From assembly GCA_028281535.1 (NCBI GenBank), contig JANQJS010000067.1, forward strand, positions 1 through 55,659: a stretch of 55,659 nt of DNA. The letters run 5' to 3'. Below, piece after piece: positions 1-8,872 of the stretch (position 1 is its first letter; each line of letters opens with the position of its first letter). This DNA is from Sedimentisphaerales bacterium. GTDB taxonomy: Bacteria; Planctomycetota; Phycisphaerae; Sedimentisphaerales; SM23-30. Under the pieces are notes generated by a model that was not told where the DNA came from, did no database searches, and worked only from the letters and a program-made list of their open reading frames with translations. Made by a program: the position numbers and the translations under genes.

Positions 1-1
1 A

Positions 2-967
2 CCGTTGCTGGTACTGCTATTTAGCTTTAGTTTTTATCGAAAACATATCCTTTTGAGACGATTTGCTCAAATGGATTTATTGTCGCATATTAATATGAAT
101 GTGGGATTCAGTCGTCAAATATTTAAAGCCGTCCTGATAGTTATGGCATCTGTTTTTATCATTGTGGGCCTAACGCAACCTGGCTGGAATCCAAAGCCGA
201 AATCTATTGAGCGAAAAGGGCGTGATTTACTCGTATTACTGGATGTCTCACAAAGTATGTTGGCAGAAGATTTAAAGCCGAATCGTTTGGAGCGGGCAAA
301 GTTGGATATTACCGAACTGATTGATCACTTAAGCAATGATCGTATTGGGATCATTGCATTTGCCGGAAATAGTGTGGTAAAATGTCCTTTAACCCATGAC
401 TATGGTTTTGCTAAAATGGCGCTGAATGAAATTAGTACGATCAGTGTCTCTCGAGGCGGTACTCTGATTGGAGATGCTATTCGTCGAGCGGTAGATGAAG
501 TATTTGATAATGAAGACAAAGATTTCAAGGATATTATATTAATTACCGATGGTGAAGACCATGAGAGTTTACCTATAAATGCGGCTCAGGCTGCTGCTAA
601 AAAAGGGATTCGCCTTTTTGTTATTGGTGTGGGGGATGAAACAGAGGGAACTCGCATTCCCATCGTGCAGGAAGATGGCTCAAAAACATTTTTAAAATAT
701 GAAGGCAAAGAAGTCTGGTCTAAACTCAACGCGGAGGCCTTAAAAGATATAGCTCTGGCCACACCAGGAGGAAAATATCTGGGGGTGAAAACCGGAAGTT
801 ATGATTTGCTTGAAGTCTATCGTCGTCTTATTGAGGCTGGTGGAAAACGTGATTTAGAGGCAACGACGATTATGGAATATGAAGAGAAATTCCAGATTTT
901 TCTCGGCTTAGCTTTAACGCTCTTACTCATCGAGGTCATGATAAGTGAACGCAAAAAAGTTTTATAA
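2..967 (+). CDS. batB: BatB-like von Willebrand factor A protein, 5' end cut by the window
   Basis: The reading frame is open to the left edge, so the true start lies outside. About 320 residues are visible. A membrane segment near residues 40-60 precedes a VWA domain with a metal-ion-dependent adhesion site: DVSQSM (the DxSxS motif), a Thr in CPLTHD and an Asp in ITDGEDH. A second hydrophobic helix lies at the C terminus (FLGLALTLLLIEVM). The run LAEDLKPNRLERAK after the MIDAS is typical of BatA/BatB proteins, and the following order C-D-E makes BatB the better choice. Bat proteins are membrane-anchored factors linked by family knowledge to oxidative stress tolerance or envelope complexes; the exact role is unsettled. 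The end overlaps the next gene by 23 bases, implying translational coupling. Confidence 0.8.
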   Translation, partial: PLLVLLFSFSFYRKHILLRRFAQMDLLSHINMNVGFSRQIFKAVLIVMASVFIIVGLTQPGWNPKPKSIERKGRDLLVLLDVSQSMLAEDLKPNRLERAKLDITELIDHLSNDRIGIIAFAGNSVVKCPLTHDYGFAKMALNEISTISVSRGGTLIGDAIRRAVDEVFDNEDKDFKDIILITDGEDHESLPINAAQAAAKKGIRLFVIGVGDETEGTRIPIVQEDGSKTFLKYEGKEVWSKLNAEALKDIALATPGGKYLGVKTGSYDLLEVYRRLIEAGGKRDLEATTIMEYEEKFQIFLGLALTLLLIEVMISERKKVL

Positions 968-2204
968 TATATTGGTGATATATTTCTGTTGCTGTGGGGT
1001 ATTGTGGGCGTCACCAGAGAACATTGCGCAAAAATTATTTGATGATGGAAAATATGATGAAGCACTTAAAGTGTACAATTTTCTTGGACAACAGGATCCG
1101 AATGAACCTACTCTGATATATAATATCGCAAATTGCTATTATCAATTGAATCAATTAGATGAAGCAAAGAGTCTATATCAACGTGTTCTTTCTTTAAGTA
1201 AAGATCCAGAATTGATAGCGAATACGAAATTTAACTTAGGTCATTTTAATTTTCAACAAGCAGCCAACCAAGAACAGCCAGATCTTGATAAAACCTTGGA
1301 GATACTAAAAGAAAGTGCCTCACATTATCGACAAGCATTGCGAGCGAACCCCGAAGACCAGGCCGCTAAGAAGAATTTAATGCTGACACGCGATTTTATG
1401 AAGAGCAGTTTGGAAGTCATCAAAAAACAAAAAGAAGTCAATGAGCTATCTCAGCAACGTAAAAAAGAAGTTCAAACGGGTATTGAAACGCTCTTTAATA
1501 ATCAGGTAGGTCTGGCTCAGGCATGTCAATCCTATATTCAGTATAAGAATTCTTTGACTGATCCCAATGCACTCGATAAAAAGCCCTTACAATCTTTTGT
1601 CGGTCACCAGGATACAATGACATCTAATGTTGAAATGGCTCAAAATGCATTGGGGGGCATTTTATCCCAGCAGCCAGAAGTGATGAATATACCTTATTTA
1701 AAAAATGGTTCTGAGCAAACAATTGATGATCCACTTAAACCTGTGTACGCGCAAGTACATGAATTGCTTAAGCAAGCGTCCGAAAAGCAAAAATCTTCAT
1801 CTGAGAAGTTGAAACAAGAGTCGCCAGAAGAGTCAATGAAATCTCAAATGGAGGCACTACAACATTTACAGCAAGCACTTGAAATTCTCAAACAAAATCA
1901 GGAAAATGAAGATCAAGAAAATCAGGATGAGAATAATCAGAATGATTCTCAGCAGGATCAGCAGCAAGGTTCATCTTCAGATTCAAACCAGAATCAAAAT
2001 GAGGACCAGCAAGTAGGTCAAGACCCTCAGCAAGGTCAAGAAGAACAACAAGAGCCTCAACCGGCGAGTGCCGGACAACCAAAAGAGGGCGATAAAGAGA
2101 AAAAACCTGATATGACGGCTCAGGAAATATTACAAAAGGAAAAAGAACGCAAAGAAAAAATAATATTTGGCGTGCGTAAAAGTCCTGTCGATAAAGATTG
2201 GTAA
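945..2204 (+). CDS. batC: BatC-like TPR protein with acidic Gln-rich tail
   Basis: The GTG start at 945 lies inside the end of batB and leads straight into a signal-type hydrophobic stretch (ILVIYFCCCGVLWAS). Residues about 25-160 form tetratricopeptide repeats, for example AQKLFDDGKYDEALKVYN and YNIANCYYQLNQLDEAKSLY. From about residue 300 the protein becomes a low-complexity Gln/Glu/Asn/Asp tail, ending with a charged KEKERKEKI segment. TPR plus a disordered acidic tail directly after BatB is the usual BatC layout. It probably acts as a periplasmic or membrane-associated scaffold of the Bat complex. Twelve bases separate it from batD. Confidence 0.7.
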   Translation: MNAKKFYNILVIYFCCCGVLWASPENIAQKLFDDGKYDEALKVYNFLGQQDPNEPTLIYNIANCYYQLNQLDEAKSLYQRVLSLSKDPELIANTKFNLGHFNFQQAANQEQPDLDKTLEILKESASHYRQALRANPEDQAAKKNLMLTRDFMKSSLEVIKKQKEVNELSQQRKKEVQTGIETLFNNQVGLAQACQSYIQYKNSLTDPNALDKKPLQSFVGHQDTMTSNVEMAQNALGGILSQQPEVMNIPYLKNGSEQTIDDPLKPVYAQVHELLKQASEKQKSSSEKLKQESPEESMKSQMEALQHLQQALEILKQNQENEDQENQDENNQNDSQQDQQQGSSSDSNQNQNEDQQVGQDPQQGQEEQQEPQPASAGQPKEGDKEKKPDMTAQEILQKEKERKEKIIFGVRKSPVDKDW

Positions 2205-2216
2205 TTTATTGAAACC

Positions 2217-4010
2217 ATGAAACAATTTGTAAAACATATTTTATTTATATGCATACTTATAACAGCTGTAAGTCAGTTAGAGGCAGCTGATGTTGTTGTA
2301 GGAGCGAGGCTGCAAGAGGGGGAAATTTATGCCGGTAAGACATTTGAATTATCAATTGTGATTCAAAATGCCAATCAGCCAGCAAATGTAGATATCACGC
2401 CATTAAAAAAATTCTCGCCACGAAATGCTGGTAATAATAATTACACCTCTGTGACAAATGGTGTTGTTTATCAAGCCTATATTATGAAATACTACCTGAC
2501 GGTTTCCCAGCCCGGTCAAGTGGTGATTCCTTCAGTGACCGTTAATGTGGATGGGAAAACATATAAAACAAGACCCATAACAGTCAATGTTTTAAAAGCA
2601 CAACAGACAGATCAAATGCATTTAGATATGTCAATCAGCGAATCGGTATGTTATGTAGGCCAGCCCATTCGTATGACTTTGCGATGGTATATTCGCCAGA
2701 GAGCAAATGGATACCATTGCAATGTGCCTGTTTTTAATGATACTGAAAATTATGAGTTTTATGATTTGGATTATTCCAGTCGAAATCGAAACAGCTTATT
2801 AGAATTCCCTGTAAATTCAGAAAGTAAAGTTGCTCTGCAATCTGAAGCGACCTACCAAAATAAAAGTTATAACCTTGTGACTTTTGAACAAATAATGATT
2901 CCTAAAAAGACAGGGACATTTACGGTTCCGGCTGCAATTATGTCAGCGAATTTAGGTTTTGAAAATACACGACGTCGCAGTGTTTTTGATGATCGATATA
3001 TTTATAAGCCATTTCAAGCCACCTCTCAGGAGGTTCAATTAACCGTAAATCCACTCCCTACAGAAGGTCAGCCTGATAACTTTTCGGGTCTGATAGGTAG
3101 ATTTGGCATAAAGACAATGGCTTCACCGACTGAAATAAATGTGGGAGATCCCATAACGTTAACTATTATGATAACAGGCGAGTTTTTAGATGCTGTAGAG
3201 ATACCTGAATTGCAAGTGTTATCAGGTTTTGCGGAAAATTTTAAAATTCCTAATGAGCAATCAACGCCGAAAACCTCGAATAAGCAAAAAGTATTTACCC
3301 AAACAATTCGTCCTATCAAAAATAATGTATCGCAAATTCCATCAATACCGATTAGTTATTTTGATGTGGATAAAAGGCAGTATGTCACCGTGCAGTCTAA
3401 TCCTATCCGACTTAATGTCGCAACCACTGAGTTAGTATCAATTGACCAGGCTGTCGGTACGCAGCGTATAGCAGAAGAGAAATATGAATTAGAATCCATC
3501 GAGCAGGGAATTGCGGCTAATTATAATGGGCCTGATATATATAACAATGATCATTTTTCTGTGGTAGCAACGATAAAGCAACCAGTCTATTTGGTTCTTT
3601 GGATAAGTCCTGTTTTCTTCTTGATCGTAGTGATATTTAATCGATTGAAAACAACGAATGATCCTCGTAAAGAAGCCGTTAAGCGTCAAAATAAAGCGTG
3701 GGGTGTTGCCTTGGGGCAATTAAAAAAGTTAAAATTAAGCAGTGTTGATAGTAAGTCACTTACCAGCCTGGTCGATATTATGCGAGGCTATATTGCCAAT
3801 AGATACAATCGCACTGCTGAATCCTTGACATCGAGTGATTGTAATAAAATCTTAACAGATCATCATGTTGAAAAAACTATAGTGCAGCGGTTTTGTCAAT
3901 TACTGGAAATATATGATAATGCTCGTTATGGCGGTATGCCTAATGATCTGTCAGATGTACCTTTTGATGAAATAGAGAACCTTATAAAAACGATTGAGCG
4001 ATCAAAATAA
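2217..4010 (+). CDS. batD: BatD family protein
   Basis: 597 residues. A cleavable signal peptide (KHILFICILITAVSQLEAAD) is followed by repeated beta-sandwich domains typical of BatD (oxygen tolerance family), starting with VGARLQEGEIYAGKTFELSI and a second copy near residue 300 (ASPTEINVGDPITLTIMI). One membrane helix sits near residue 460 (YLVLWISPVFFLIVVIF), leaving a cytoplasmic C-terminal domain of about 120 residues. Family knowledge places BatD in the envelope next to the BatA/B VWA proteins. It lies inside the operon and its stop codon is one base before the preferred batE start. No defects are visible. Confidence 0.8.
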   Translation: MKQFVKHILFICILITAVSQLEAADVVVGARLQEGEIYAGKTFELSIVIQNANQPANVDITPLKKFSPRNAGNNNYTSVTNGVVYQAYIMKYYLTVSQPGQVVIPSVTVNVDGKTYKTRPITVNVLKAQQTDQMHLDMSISESVCYVGQPIRMTLRWYIRQRANGYHCNVPVFNDTENYEFYDLDYSSRNRNSLLEFPVNSESKVALQSEATYQNKSYNLVTFEQIMIPKKTGTFTVPAAIMSANLGFENTRRRSVFDDRYIYKPFQATSQEVQLTVNPLPTEGQPDNFSGLIGRFGIKTMASPTEINVGDPITLTIMITGEFLDAVEIPELQVLSGFAENFKIPNEQSTPKTSNKQKVFTQTIRPIKNNVSQIPSIPISYFDVDKRQYVTVQSNPIRLNVATTELVSIDQAVGTQRIAEEKYELESIEQGIAANYNGPDIYNNDHFSVVATIKQPVYLVLWISPVFFLIVVIFNRLKTTNDPRKEAVKRQNKAWGVALGQLKKLKLSSVDSKSLTSLVDIMRGYIANRYNRTAESLTSSDCNKILTDHHVEKTIVQRFCQLLEIYDNARYGGMPNDLSDVPFDEIENLIKTIERSK

Positions 4011-4011
4011 A

Positions 4012-4824
4012 ATGAGTCGATTTGTATTAATAGCAATATGTGTGTTTCTGTTTTTGGGCCACCCAATTAAGGCTCAATTATCAACAGAGCAGCTTCACGC
4101 CATTCATCAGGAGGCAGGAAATTATTTTTCCCAAGCCAATGGGCTGTTTAAATCCGATCGTGAGAAAGCATATGATTTATATGATAAAGCGATTCTCCGT
4201 TACCAAAAAATGATTACTGAAGGCCGTGTCCAGAATGAGCATATTTTTTACAACTTGGGAAATGCTCATTTGATGAAAAAAGAGATTGGGCATGCGATTT
4301 TAAATTATCGAAAATCGTTAAAATATAATACCTCAAACACGAATGTGCTTAAGAATTTAAATTATGCCTTATCGCAACGATTGGATAGCATTGAAGAAAA
4401 TGTTGAAACACAAGTTCTCAAAACCTTTTTCTTTTGGCACTATGATTTTTCGCAAAAAACTAAATTTGTTATTATTTCACTTAGTTGGTTTGTTTTGCTT
4501 TTATTGATAACCGTTTGGGTCTGGAAAGGAAGATATTCTGGTGCTCTGGCAGGGACGTTGTTTTGCCTACTTGTTGCAATGGTCTTTTGCACATCTTTGC
4601 TGCTTGATAATTATCAGCAAAAAAACAATCAACGCGGTGTTATTGTCGCTGATGAGATTATTGCCAGGCAAGGGGATGGCGAGAATTATCCTAAAAGCTT
4701 TGAACGCCCATTACACGCTGGCACAGAATTTCAATTACTCGAGAGTCGAAATGGCTGGTTCCATATTGAACTGGCTAATGGGCAGGATGCCTGGATTAAA
4801 ATTCAAGCTGCTGGGATTATTTGA
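4012..4824 (+). CDS. batE: BatE-like TPR-SH3 membrane protein
   Basis: A TTG at 3994 is in frame, but ATG at 4012, one base after the batD stop, gives a clean signal peptide (MSRFVLIAICVFLFLGHPIKA) and is chosen. TPR units cover about residues 20-125 (FYNLGNAHLMKKEIGHAILNY). Two adjacent membrane helices follow near residues 145-195 (IISLSWFVLLLLITVWVW and the following hydrophobic stretch). The last 70 residues form an SH3-like beta domain ending in WFHIELANGQDAWIK. This TPR-TM-TM-SH3 order is that of BatE. It is the last gene of the operon and meets the PilZ gene on the other strand after about 30 bases, without a clear hairpin. Confidence 0.75.
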   Translation: MSRFVLIAICVFLFLGHPIKAQLSTEQLHAIHQEAGNYFSQANGLFKSDREKAYDLYDKAILRYQKMITEGRVQNEHIFYNLGNAHLMKKEIGHAILNYRKSLKYNTSNTNVLKNLNYALSQRLDSIEENVETQVLKTFFFWHYDFSQKTKFVIISLSWFVLLLLITVWVWKGRYSGALAGTLFCLLVAMVFCTSLLLDNYQQKNNQRGVIVADEIIARQGDGENYPKSFERPLHAGTEFQLLESRNGWFHIELANGQDAWIKIQAAGII

Positions 4825-4856
4825 TTTAAGAGGTGCTTAGGCTCACTTCAGGGGGG

Positions 4857-5222
4857 CTAAAATTCCAATTTGAAGTTTTTCTGGAATTGTGCCGCTATAC
4901 CAAATCGTGTGAATTTCACACCTTCATCATTGGGCTCACTTGCCTGGATTTCAATTTTACGAACAATCTCGCCTGTGGTTGACATCGTTCCATTTTGAGG
5001 GAAGCGGTTATCCTTCTGTGGTATACCCAATTCAAACGTGAGAACGTCACCCTGGTTAATATTGTCATCCGTGGTTTCGAAATATAATCCACCTGTACTG
5101 ACATTTTTAGTGGTTGATGTCGCAGATTTGTGCTCGCTAGTATCGGGGTTTCTATATTCCAAAGCCAGCTTGACATCAAGTCGTCGGTGGGTTCTCTTCT
5201 CTGTATGCTCGTTTCTAATCAT
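4857..5222 (-). CDS. PilZ domain protein
   Basis: 121 residues, nearly all one PilZ domain. The N-terminal RRLDVKLALEY carries the RR...R-like c-di-GMP contact, and TKNVSTGGLYFET supplies the (D/N)xSxxG motif. The rest reads as a beta barrel ending in FTRFGIAAQF. PilZ proteins are c-di-GMP receptors that change partner activity. There is no partner domain here, so it is a single-domain adaptor. The HD-GYP protein at 49662 shows that c-di-GMP turnover is also encoded in this window. The second Arg of the motif is replaced by Lys or lies out of register, so ligand binding is likely but not certain. Confidence 0.75.
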   Translation of the reverse strand: MIRNEHTEKRTHRRLDVKLALEYRNPDTSEHKSATSTTKNVSTGGLYFETTDDNINQGDVLTFELGIPQKDNRFPQNGTMSTTGEIVRKIEIQASEPNDEGVKFTRFGIAAQFQKNFKLEF

Positions 5223-5567
5223 GATCTTACATTTGTTGCTTTATCTAATTGTTGTTTTTTTATCTGACCTTAGATTTAATAAATCTTGGTAAGACAATTA
5301 TTTAATAGCAAAGTCAGTGCCAAAAAGGTTTTATAAAATAAAAAATTATTGTTCGATATAAATGGTTGAAAAATAGATATATAATTTTTCTCAGTGCAAA
5401 ATGAGATTTACTGGCTCTAAGGGTTTTTCTAGCGTTTCGTTGTTATTTGGCAACATCATTTTGGTATAAAAATTCATAAGTATTTGTAAATAAATAAGAT
5501 ATCAGTGTTGTTTTTTTGTTTCCAAAACCTTACGATTTGTAGTCTTTTTACGACACTAATCCCCCCA

Positions 5568-5579
5568 GGTTATATAACC
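5568..5579. promoter_or_regulatory. Perfect 12-bp palindrome, possible operator
   Basis: GGTTATATAACC is its own reverse complement. It lies about 125 bases upstream of the kdsB promoter candidate, in a gene-free stretch. Whether a protein binds it is unknown. Confidence 0.3.
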
Positions 5580-5704
5580 ATTACAAAGCACCTATGTTTA
5601 CATTTTCTTTGCTGCTAGTGTGGATATAAACAGATTAGCCTGATTCTTAATTCATTTTGACTAAATAAACCCTTTTCATTATTAGGATTATCTCAGTAAT
5701 TTTT

Positions 5705-5733
5705 TTGACATCAGTCAGTGCCTCTGATAGCAT
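5705..5733 (+). promoter_or_regulatory. Sigma70-type promoter candidate for kdsB
   Basis: TTGACA at 5705-5710 and TAGCAT at 5728-5733 are separated by 17 bases, leaving a leader of about 50 bases before the kdsB ATG. The -35 box is perfect and the -10 box is 4 of 6. Confidence 0.45.
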
Positions 5734-5791
5734 AGTACTGCAGTTGTCAATGGCAATTAAATAACTATTAACTATTGGAACTGCAAAACTT

Positions 5792-6550
5792 ATGTCTGTT
5801 TATGCTATCATTCCTGCTCGGTTGGAGTCTTCGAGATTTCCTAACAAAGTCCTCGCTAGAGATACGGGAAAATTCCTTATTCAGCATGTTCACGAACAAG
5901 TGAGCTTAGCGCGCAAGATAGATCATGTCATTATCGCAACAGATGATCAAAAAGTAGCAGAGGCATGTGATTCATTTGGAGCCACTTGGCAGCTAACAGA
6001 CGTTAGTCATACCAGTGGAACAGATCGTATTGCCCAGGTTGCCCGGGATATCGATCTTGACATTGTTATTAACGTCCAGGGGGATGAACCAGAGATTAAC
6101 CCCAAAAGCATAGATACTTTGGTTGAGTTGATATTGCGTGATCCAGAAACGCAGATGGCAACCTTGGTTTCTCCCATGAATGACCCTCAGCTGATTGCTA
6201 ATCCAAATATTGTCAAAGTCATTGTTGATCAGCAGGGCGATGCGATTTATTTTTCCAGAAGCCAGATCCCTTATCAGCGAACGGATGGGAATGTAAATGA
6301 TCAGGTAGAATACCTTAGGCATATCGGTATGTATGCGTATCGAAAAGAAACATTATTAACGTTCAGCGAGTTACCTGCTACGCCATTGGAAAAAGCAGAG
6401 CGACTTGAGCAACTTCGTGCTCTTGAGCATGGTATCAAGATCGCAGTGGGCAAAGTCTCTGAGCATGCACCAGGTATCGATACGCCAGAGCAATACCAAG
6501 AATTTGTAAATCGTTACGAAAAAAAGAAAGAAACCTCTGTTGTTGATTGA
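5792..6550 (+). CDS. kdsB: 3-deoxy-manno-octulosonate cytidylyltransferase
   Basis: 252 residues, the normal KdsB length. It joins KDO to CTP to give CMP-KDO, the activated sugar for lipid A core assembly, in the cytoplasm. The N-terminal nucleotide-binding signature IPARLESSRFPNKVLA is complete, followed by IIATDD, TSGTDRIAQ and INVQGDEPEI (metal-binding Asp). The C-terminal part GMYAYRKETLL and PLEKAERLEQLRALEHG is also typical. The ATG at 5792 has only a weak ribosome binding site. It is followed 73 bases later by CTP synthase, its substrate supplier, a linkage that makes metabolic sense. Its presence indicates a KDO-containing LPS. Confidence 0.95.
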   Translation: MSVYAIIPARLESSRFPNKVLARDTGKFLIQHVHEQVSLARKIDHVIIATDDQKVAEACDSFGATWQLTDVSHTSGTDRIAQVARDIDLDIVINVQGDEPEINPKSIDTLVELILRDPETQMATLVSPMNDPQLIANPNIVKVIVDQQGDAIYFSRSQIPYQRTDGNVNDQVEYLRHIGMYAYRKETLLTFSELPATPLEKAERLEQLRALEHGIKIAVGKVSEHAPGIDTPEQYQEFVNRYEKKKETSVVD

Positions 6551-6623
6551 AATCAACGCTGAAGGCATATATATTAAATAGCTTTGAAATTATTATAAAT
6601 TTGGATTGAAATTGGAGTGATAC

Positions 6624-8414
6624 GTGAAGAGTCAGGATTTACTCAATAGTGTCAGTGGCACATCAGATGAAACGGAATTCTATACACCCTTGCCTGAAGG
6701 CTATTCGCTAGGGCAGACAAAATATGTCGTCATTACCGGGACCGTGATGAGCGGCTTAGGCAAAGGGATTTTCTCCTCTAGTTTGGCCAAATTGCTTAGC
6801 GATAAAGGACTCAAGGTTGCTCCGCTGAAATTGGAAGGGTATTTAAATATTGACTCTGGTACACTCAATCCATTTCGTCATGGCGAAGTCTTTGTTTTAG
6901 ATGATGGCATGGAGTGTGATATGGATTTGGGGACCTACGAACGTATGTTGGATATGGACTTAACACGTTCGAATTTTGCGACCAGTGGCCAGATCTTTAC
7001 ACGCGTATTGGAAAAGGAACGTCATGGCGAATACCTTGGTCGCGATGTACAGATGATTCCACATGTCACAGGCGAAGTGAAAATGCGTCTTCGCGAACTA
7101 GCCGTGCAAAGTAAATCAGATATCGTTTTTGTTGAAATTGGTGGTACTGTGGGCGATGTGGAAAATGCCTATTATATGGAAGCCATGCGTGAGCTGGCTT
7201 ACGAAGAAGGGCCAGGTTCTGTTTGCTTTGTCGCATTAACCTATGTACTGGAACCCAAAACCTTAGGTGAGCAAAAATCTAAGGCCGCTCAACTTGGTAT
7301 TAAACGTTTGATGGAAATGGGGATCCAGCCTCACATTATTGCATGTCGTGCATCGAACCCTGTAACCGATAAAGTACGCCAGAAAATTGCACAATATACC
7401 AATGTTCCACTCGAGCATGTGTTTAGCATGCATGATTGTGAAAGTATATATATCGTACCAAGTATGCTTCGAGAGGCGGGGCTTGATTTTGAAGTGATTC
7501 GCATGCTTCAGTTGGATCAACGGATTAATTTGCAGCGTGAACGGCAGGCCTGGTTAGAGTGGTGTGATTTTAATGACAAGGTAAATTCCATTAAAAATGA
7601 AGTCAATATAGGCATTATTGGGAAATATACATCATTGCGAGATAGCTATGCTAGTATCATTCATTCGTTGGAACATAGTCAAGCTCATTTGTCGACAAAA
7701 GTGAATATCCAATGGATTGATACGACAAGTATTAATGATAAAAATGTACAAAATGAATTAAAAGACCTCAATGGGATTATTGTTCCTGGAGGTTTTGGTG
7801 CACGCGGAACGGAAGGGAAAATAGCTTGTATCAAATATGCACGTGAAAATAATCTGCCTTACCTAGGCATTTGTTTAGGGTTCCAGATGGCGGTGATTGA
7901 ATATGCTCGACATGTATGCGGAATTAAAGGGGCCGATAGTACTGAAGTAAATCCGCATTGTGAAAATGCAGTCATTACTATTTTACCAGAACAAAAAAAT
8001 ATCGAAGGACTTGGCGGAAATATGCGTTTAGGTGGCAAGGATATCGAGCTTAAGCCAGATTCCATTGCCTGGCGTTTATTTGGGCAGAAAGATTCAGTTC
8101 GAATGCGATTTCGTCATCGACTTGAAGTGGAGCCTAAATTTATTGATACATTGACTGAAAAGGGATTGGTCTTTTCAGGTGTTGCACCAGGTCAACCTAT
8201 TATGCAAATTCTTGAATTGGCAGGTCATCCTTATTTTATTGGAACGCAGGCTCATCCATGTTTGACCTCACGGCCACTTCGACCTCAGCCGATGTTTGTC
8301 GGATTGGTTGCTGCGGCCAGAAATCATGCTTATCCGGATAGGAACTTTCCAAATGCGATAGAGACGGTGGATGAGATTATGCAACAAACAGAAAAAAGTA
8401 TTGTGGAGGCGTAA
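6624..8414 (+). CDS. pyrG: CTP synthase, divergent, with altered amidotransferase triad
   Basis: 596 residues, somewhat longer than the usual 535-550. The GTG start at 6624 has GGAG six bases upstream. It makes CTP from UTP, ATP and glutamine. The synthase domain keeps the P-loop-like SGLGKGI, HGEVFVLDDG, the DMDLG metal site and VEIGGTVGDVE. However, the usual KxDPYxNxDPGTMSP reads KLEGYLNIDSGTLNP, and the TKPTQHS segment is replaced by LGEQKSKAAQ. The glutaminase domain keeps the nucleophile (LGICLG, Cys417) and His544, but the residue that should be the triad Glu is Cys546 (HPC for HPE). An N-terminal extension of about 30 residues precedes the domain. Ammonia-dependent synthesis is possible if the glutaminase is weak. 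Confidence 0.9.
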   Translation: MKSQDLLNSVSGTSDETEFYTPLPEGYSLGQTKYVVITGTVMSGLGKGIFSSSLAKLLSDKGLKVAPLKLEGYLNIDSGTLNPFRHGEVFVLDDGMECDMDLGTYERMLDMDLTRSNFATSGQIFTRVLEKERHGEYLGRDVQMIPHVTGEVKMRLRELAVQSKSDIVFVEIGGTVGDVENAYYMEAMRELAYEEGPGSVCFVALTYVLEPKTLGEQKSKAAQLGIKRLMEMGIQPHIIACRASNPVTDKVRQKIAQYTNVPLEHVFSMHDCESIYIVPSMLREAGLDFEVIRMLQLDQRINLQRERQAWLEWCDFNDKVNSIKNEVNIGIIGKYTSLRDSYASIIHSLEHSQAHLSTKVNIQWIDTTSINDKNVQNELKDLNGIIVPGGFGARGTEGKIACIKYARENNLPYLGICLGFQMAVIEYARHVCGIKGADSTEVNPHCENAVITILPEQKNIEGLGGNMRLGGKDIELKPDSIAWRLFGQKDSVRMRFRHRLEVEPKFIDTLTEKGLVFSGVAPGQPIMQILELAGHPYFIGTQAHPCLTSRPLRPQPMFVGLVAAARNHAYPDRNFPNAIETVDEIMQQTEKSIVEA

Positions 8415-8416
8415 GA

Positions 8417-8773
8417 ATGTCAGAAGAATCCAAAATTATTGCTGATGATGATTGGAAACAACAAGCAAAAAAAGAGAAAGAAAAGTTAGATGAAAAAGAA
8501 ACGCCACAGCAACCTCAAGGTTTGCCACCGGCGGATTTTAATTCATTGATCAATTCACTATTTATTCAGGCGATGTTTTCTATGGGGAAACTGCAAGACC
8601 CCGCCGCAGGCGAAGTTCAATTAAACCTCGATATGGCTAAATTCAATATTGATCTCTTGCAAATGCTTCAAGAAAAAACCGAAGGCAATTTATCTGACGA
8701 AGAAACCAAAATGCTCGCGAGCCAATTACATGAAGCCCGCATGACCTTCGTCGCAGCCTCACAAACCGCCTAA
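8417..8773 (+). CDS. DUF1844 family protein
   Basis: 118 residues starting two bases after the pyrG stop, with GGAGG at 8405-8409. A charged Lys/Glu-rich N terminus of about 40 residues leads into the DUF1844 core: PADFNSLINSLFIQAMFSMGK, then a conserved amphipathic helix LDMAKFNIDLLQMLQEKTEGNLS and a C-terminal helix with EETKMLASQLHEARMTF. The family is small, mostly helical and of unknown function. Tight coupling to pyrG suggests co-expression only. No signal peptide is seen. Confidence 0.8.
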   Translation: MSEESKIIADDDWKQQAKKEKEKLDEKETPQQPQGLPPADFNSLINSLFIQAMFSMGKLQDPAAGEVQLNLDMAKFNIDLLQMLQEKTEGNLSDEETKMLASQLHEARMTFVAASQTA

Positions 8774-8784
8774 GTGAAAAAGGT

Positions 8785-8822
8785 GTGGCAGCCTCAGTTC
8801 ACCCAAGGTGAAATTGGGCTGG
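8785..8822 (+). repeat. Copy A of a three-copy structured repeat (conserved ends, variable hairpin)
   Basis: The head GTGGCAGCCTCAG is followed by the hairpin TTCACC-CAA-GGTGAA and the tail ATTGGGCTGG. The same 13-base head occurs twice in the primase gene (53542-53578 and 53612-53649 reversed) with different hairpin sequences but intact pairing. This copy is intergenic, between the DUF1844 stop and the preferred sppA start. Confidence 0.7.
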
Positions 8823-8872
8823 TGTATTTTAGACCAATATACAAAAACAAAGTTTCATTAGGGGAAACACAT

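Larger units (their letters stand above)
5223..5791. other. AT-rich intergenic region between PilZ gene and kdsB
   Basis: About 570 bases between divergent genes. No convincing reading frame is present. It holds a perfect 12-bp palindrome at 5568-5579 and a promoter-like pair at 5705-5733, both listed separately. No repeat or RNA gene was recognised. Confidence 0.5.

Noticed and set aside
8774-8872. Upstream GTG start for sppA adding 33 residues
   Set aside because: It would translate repeat copy A, lacks a ribosome site and places the lipoprotein signal internally; ATG 8873 is better on all counts.
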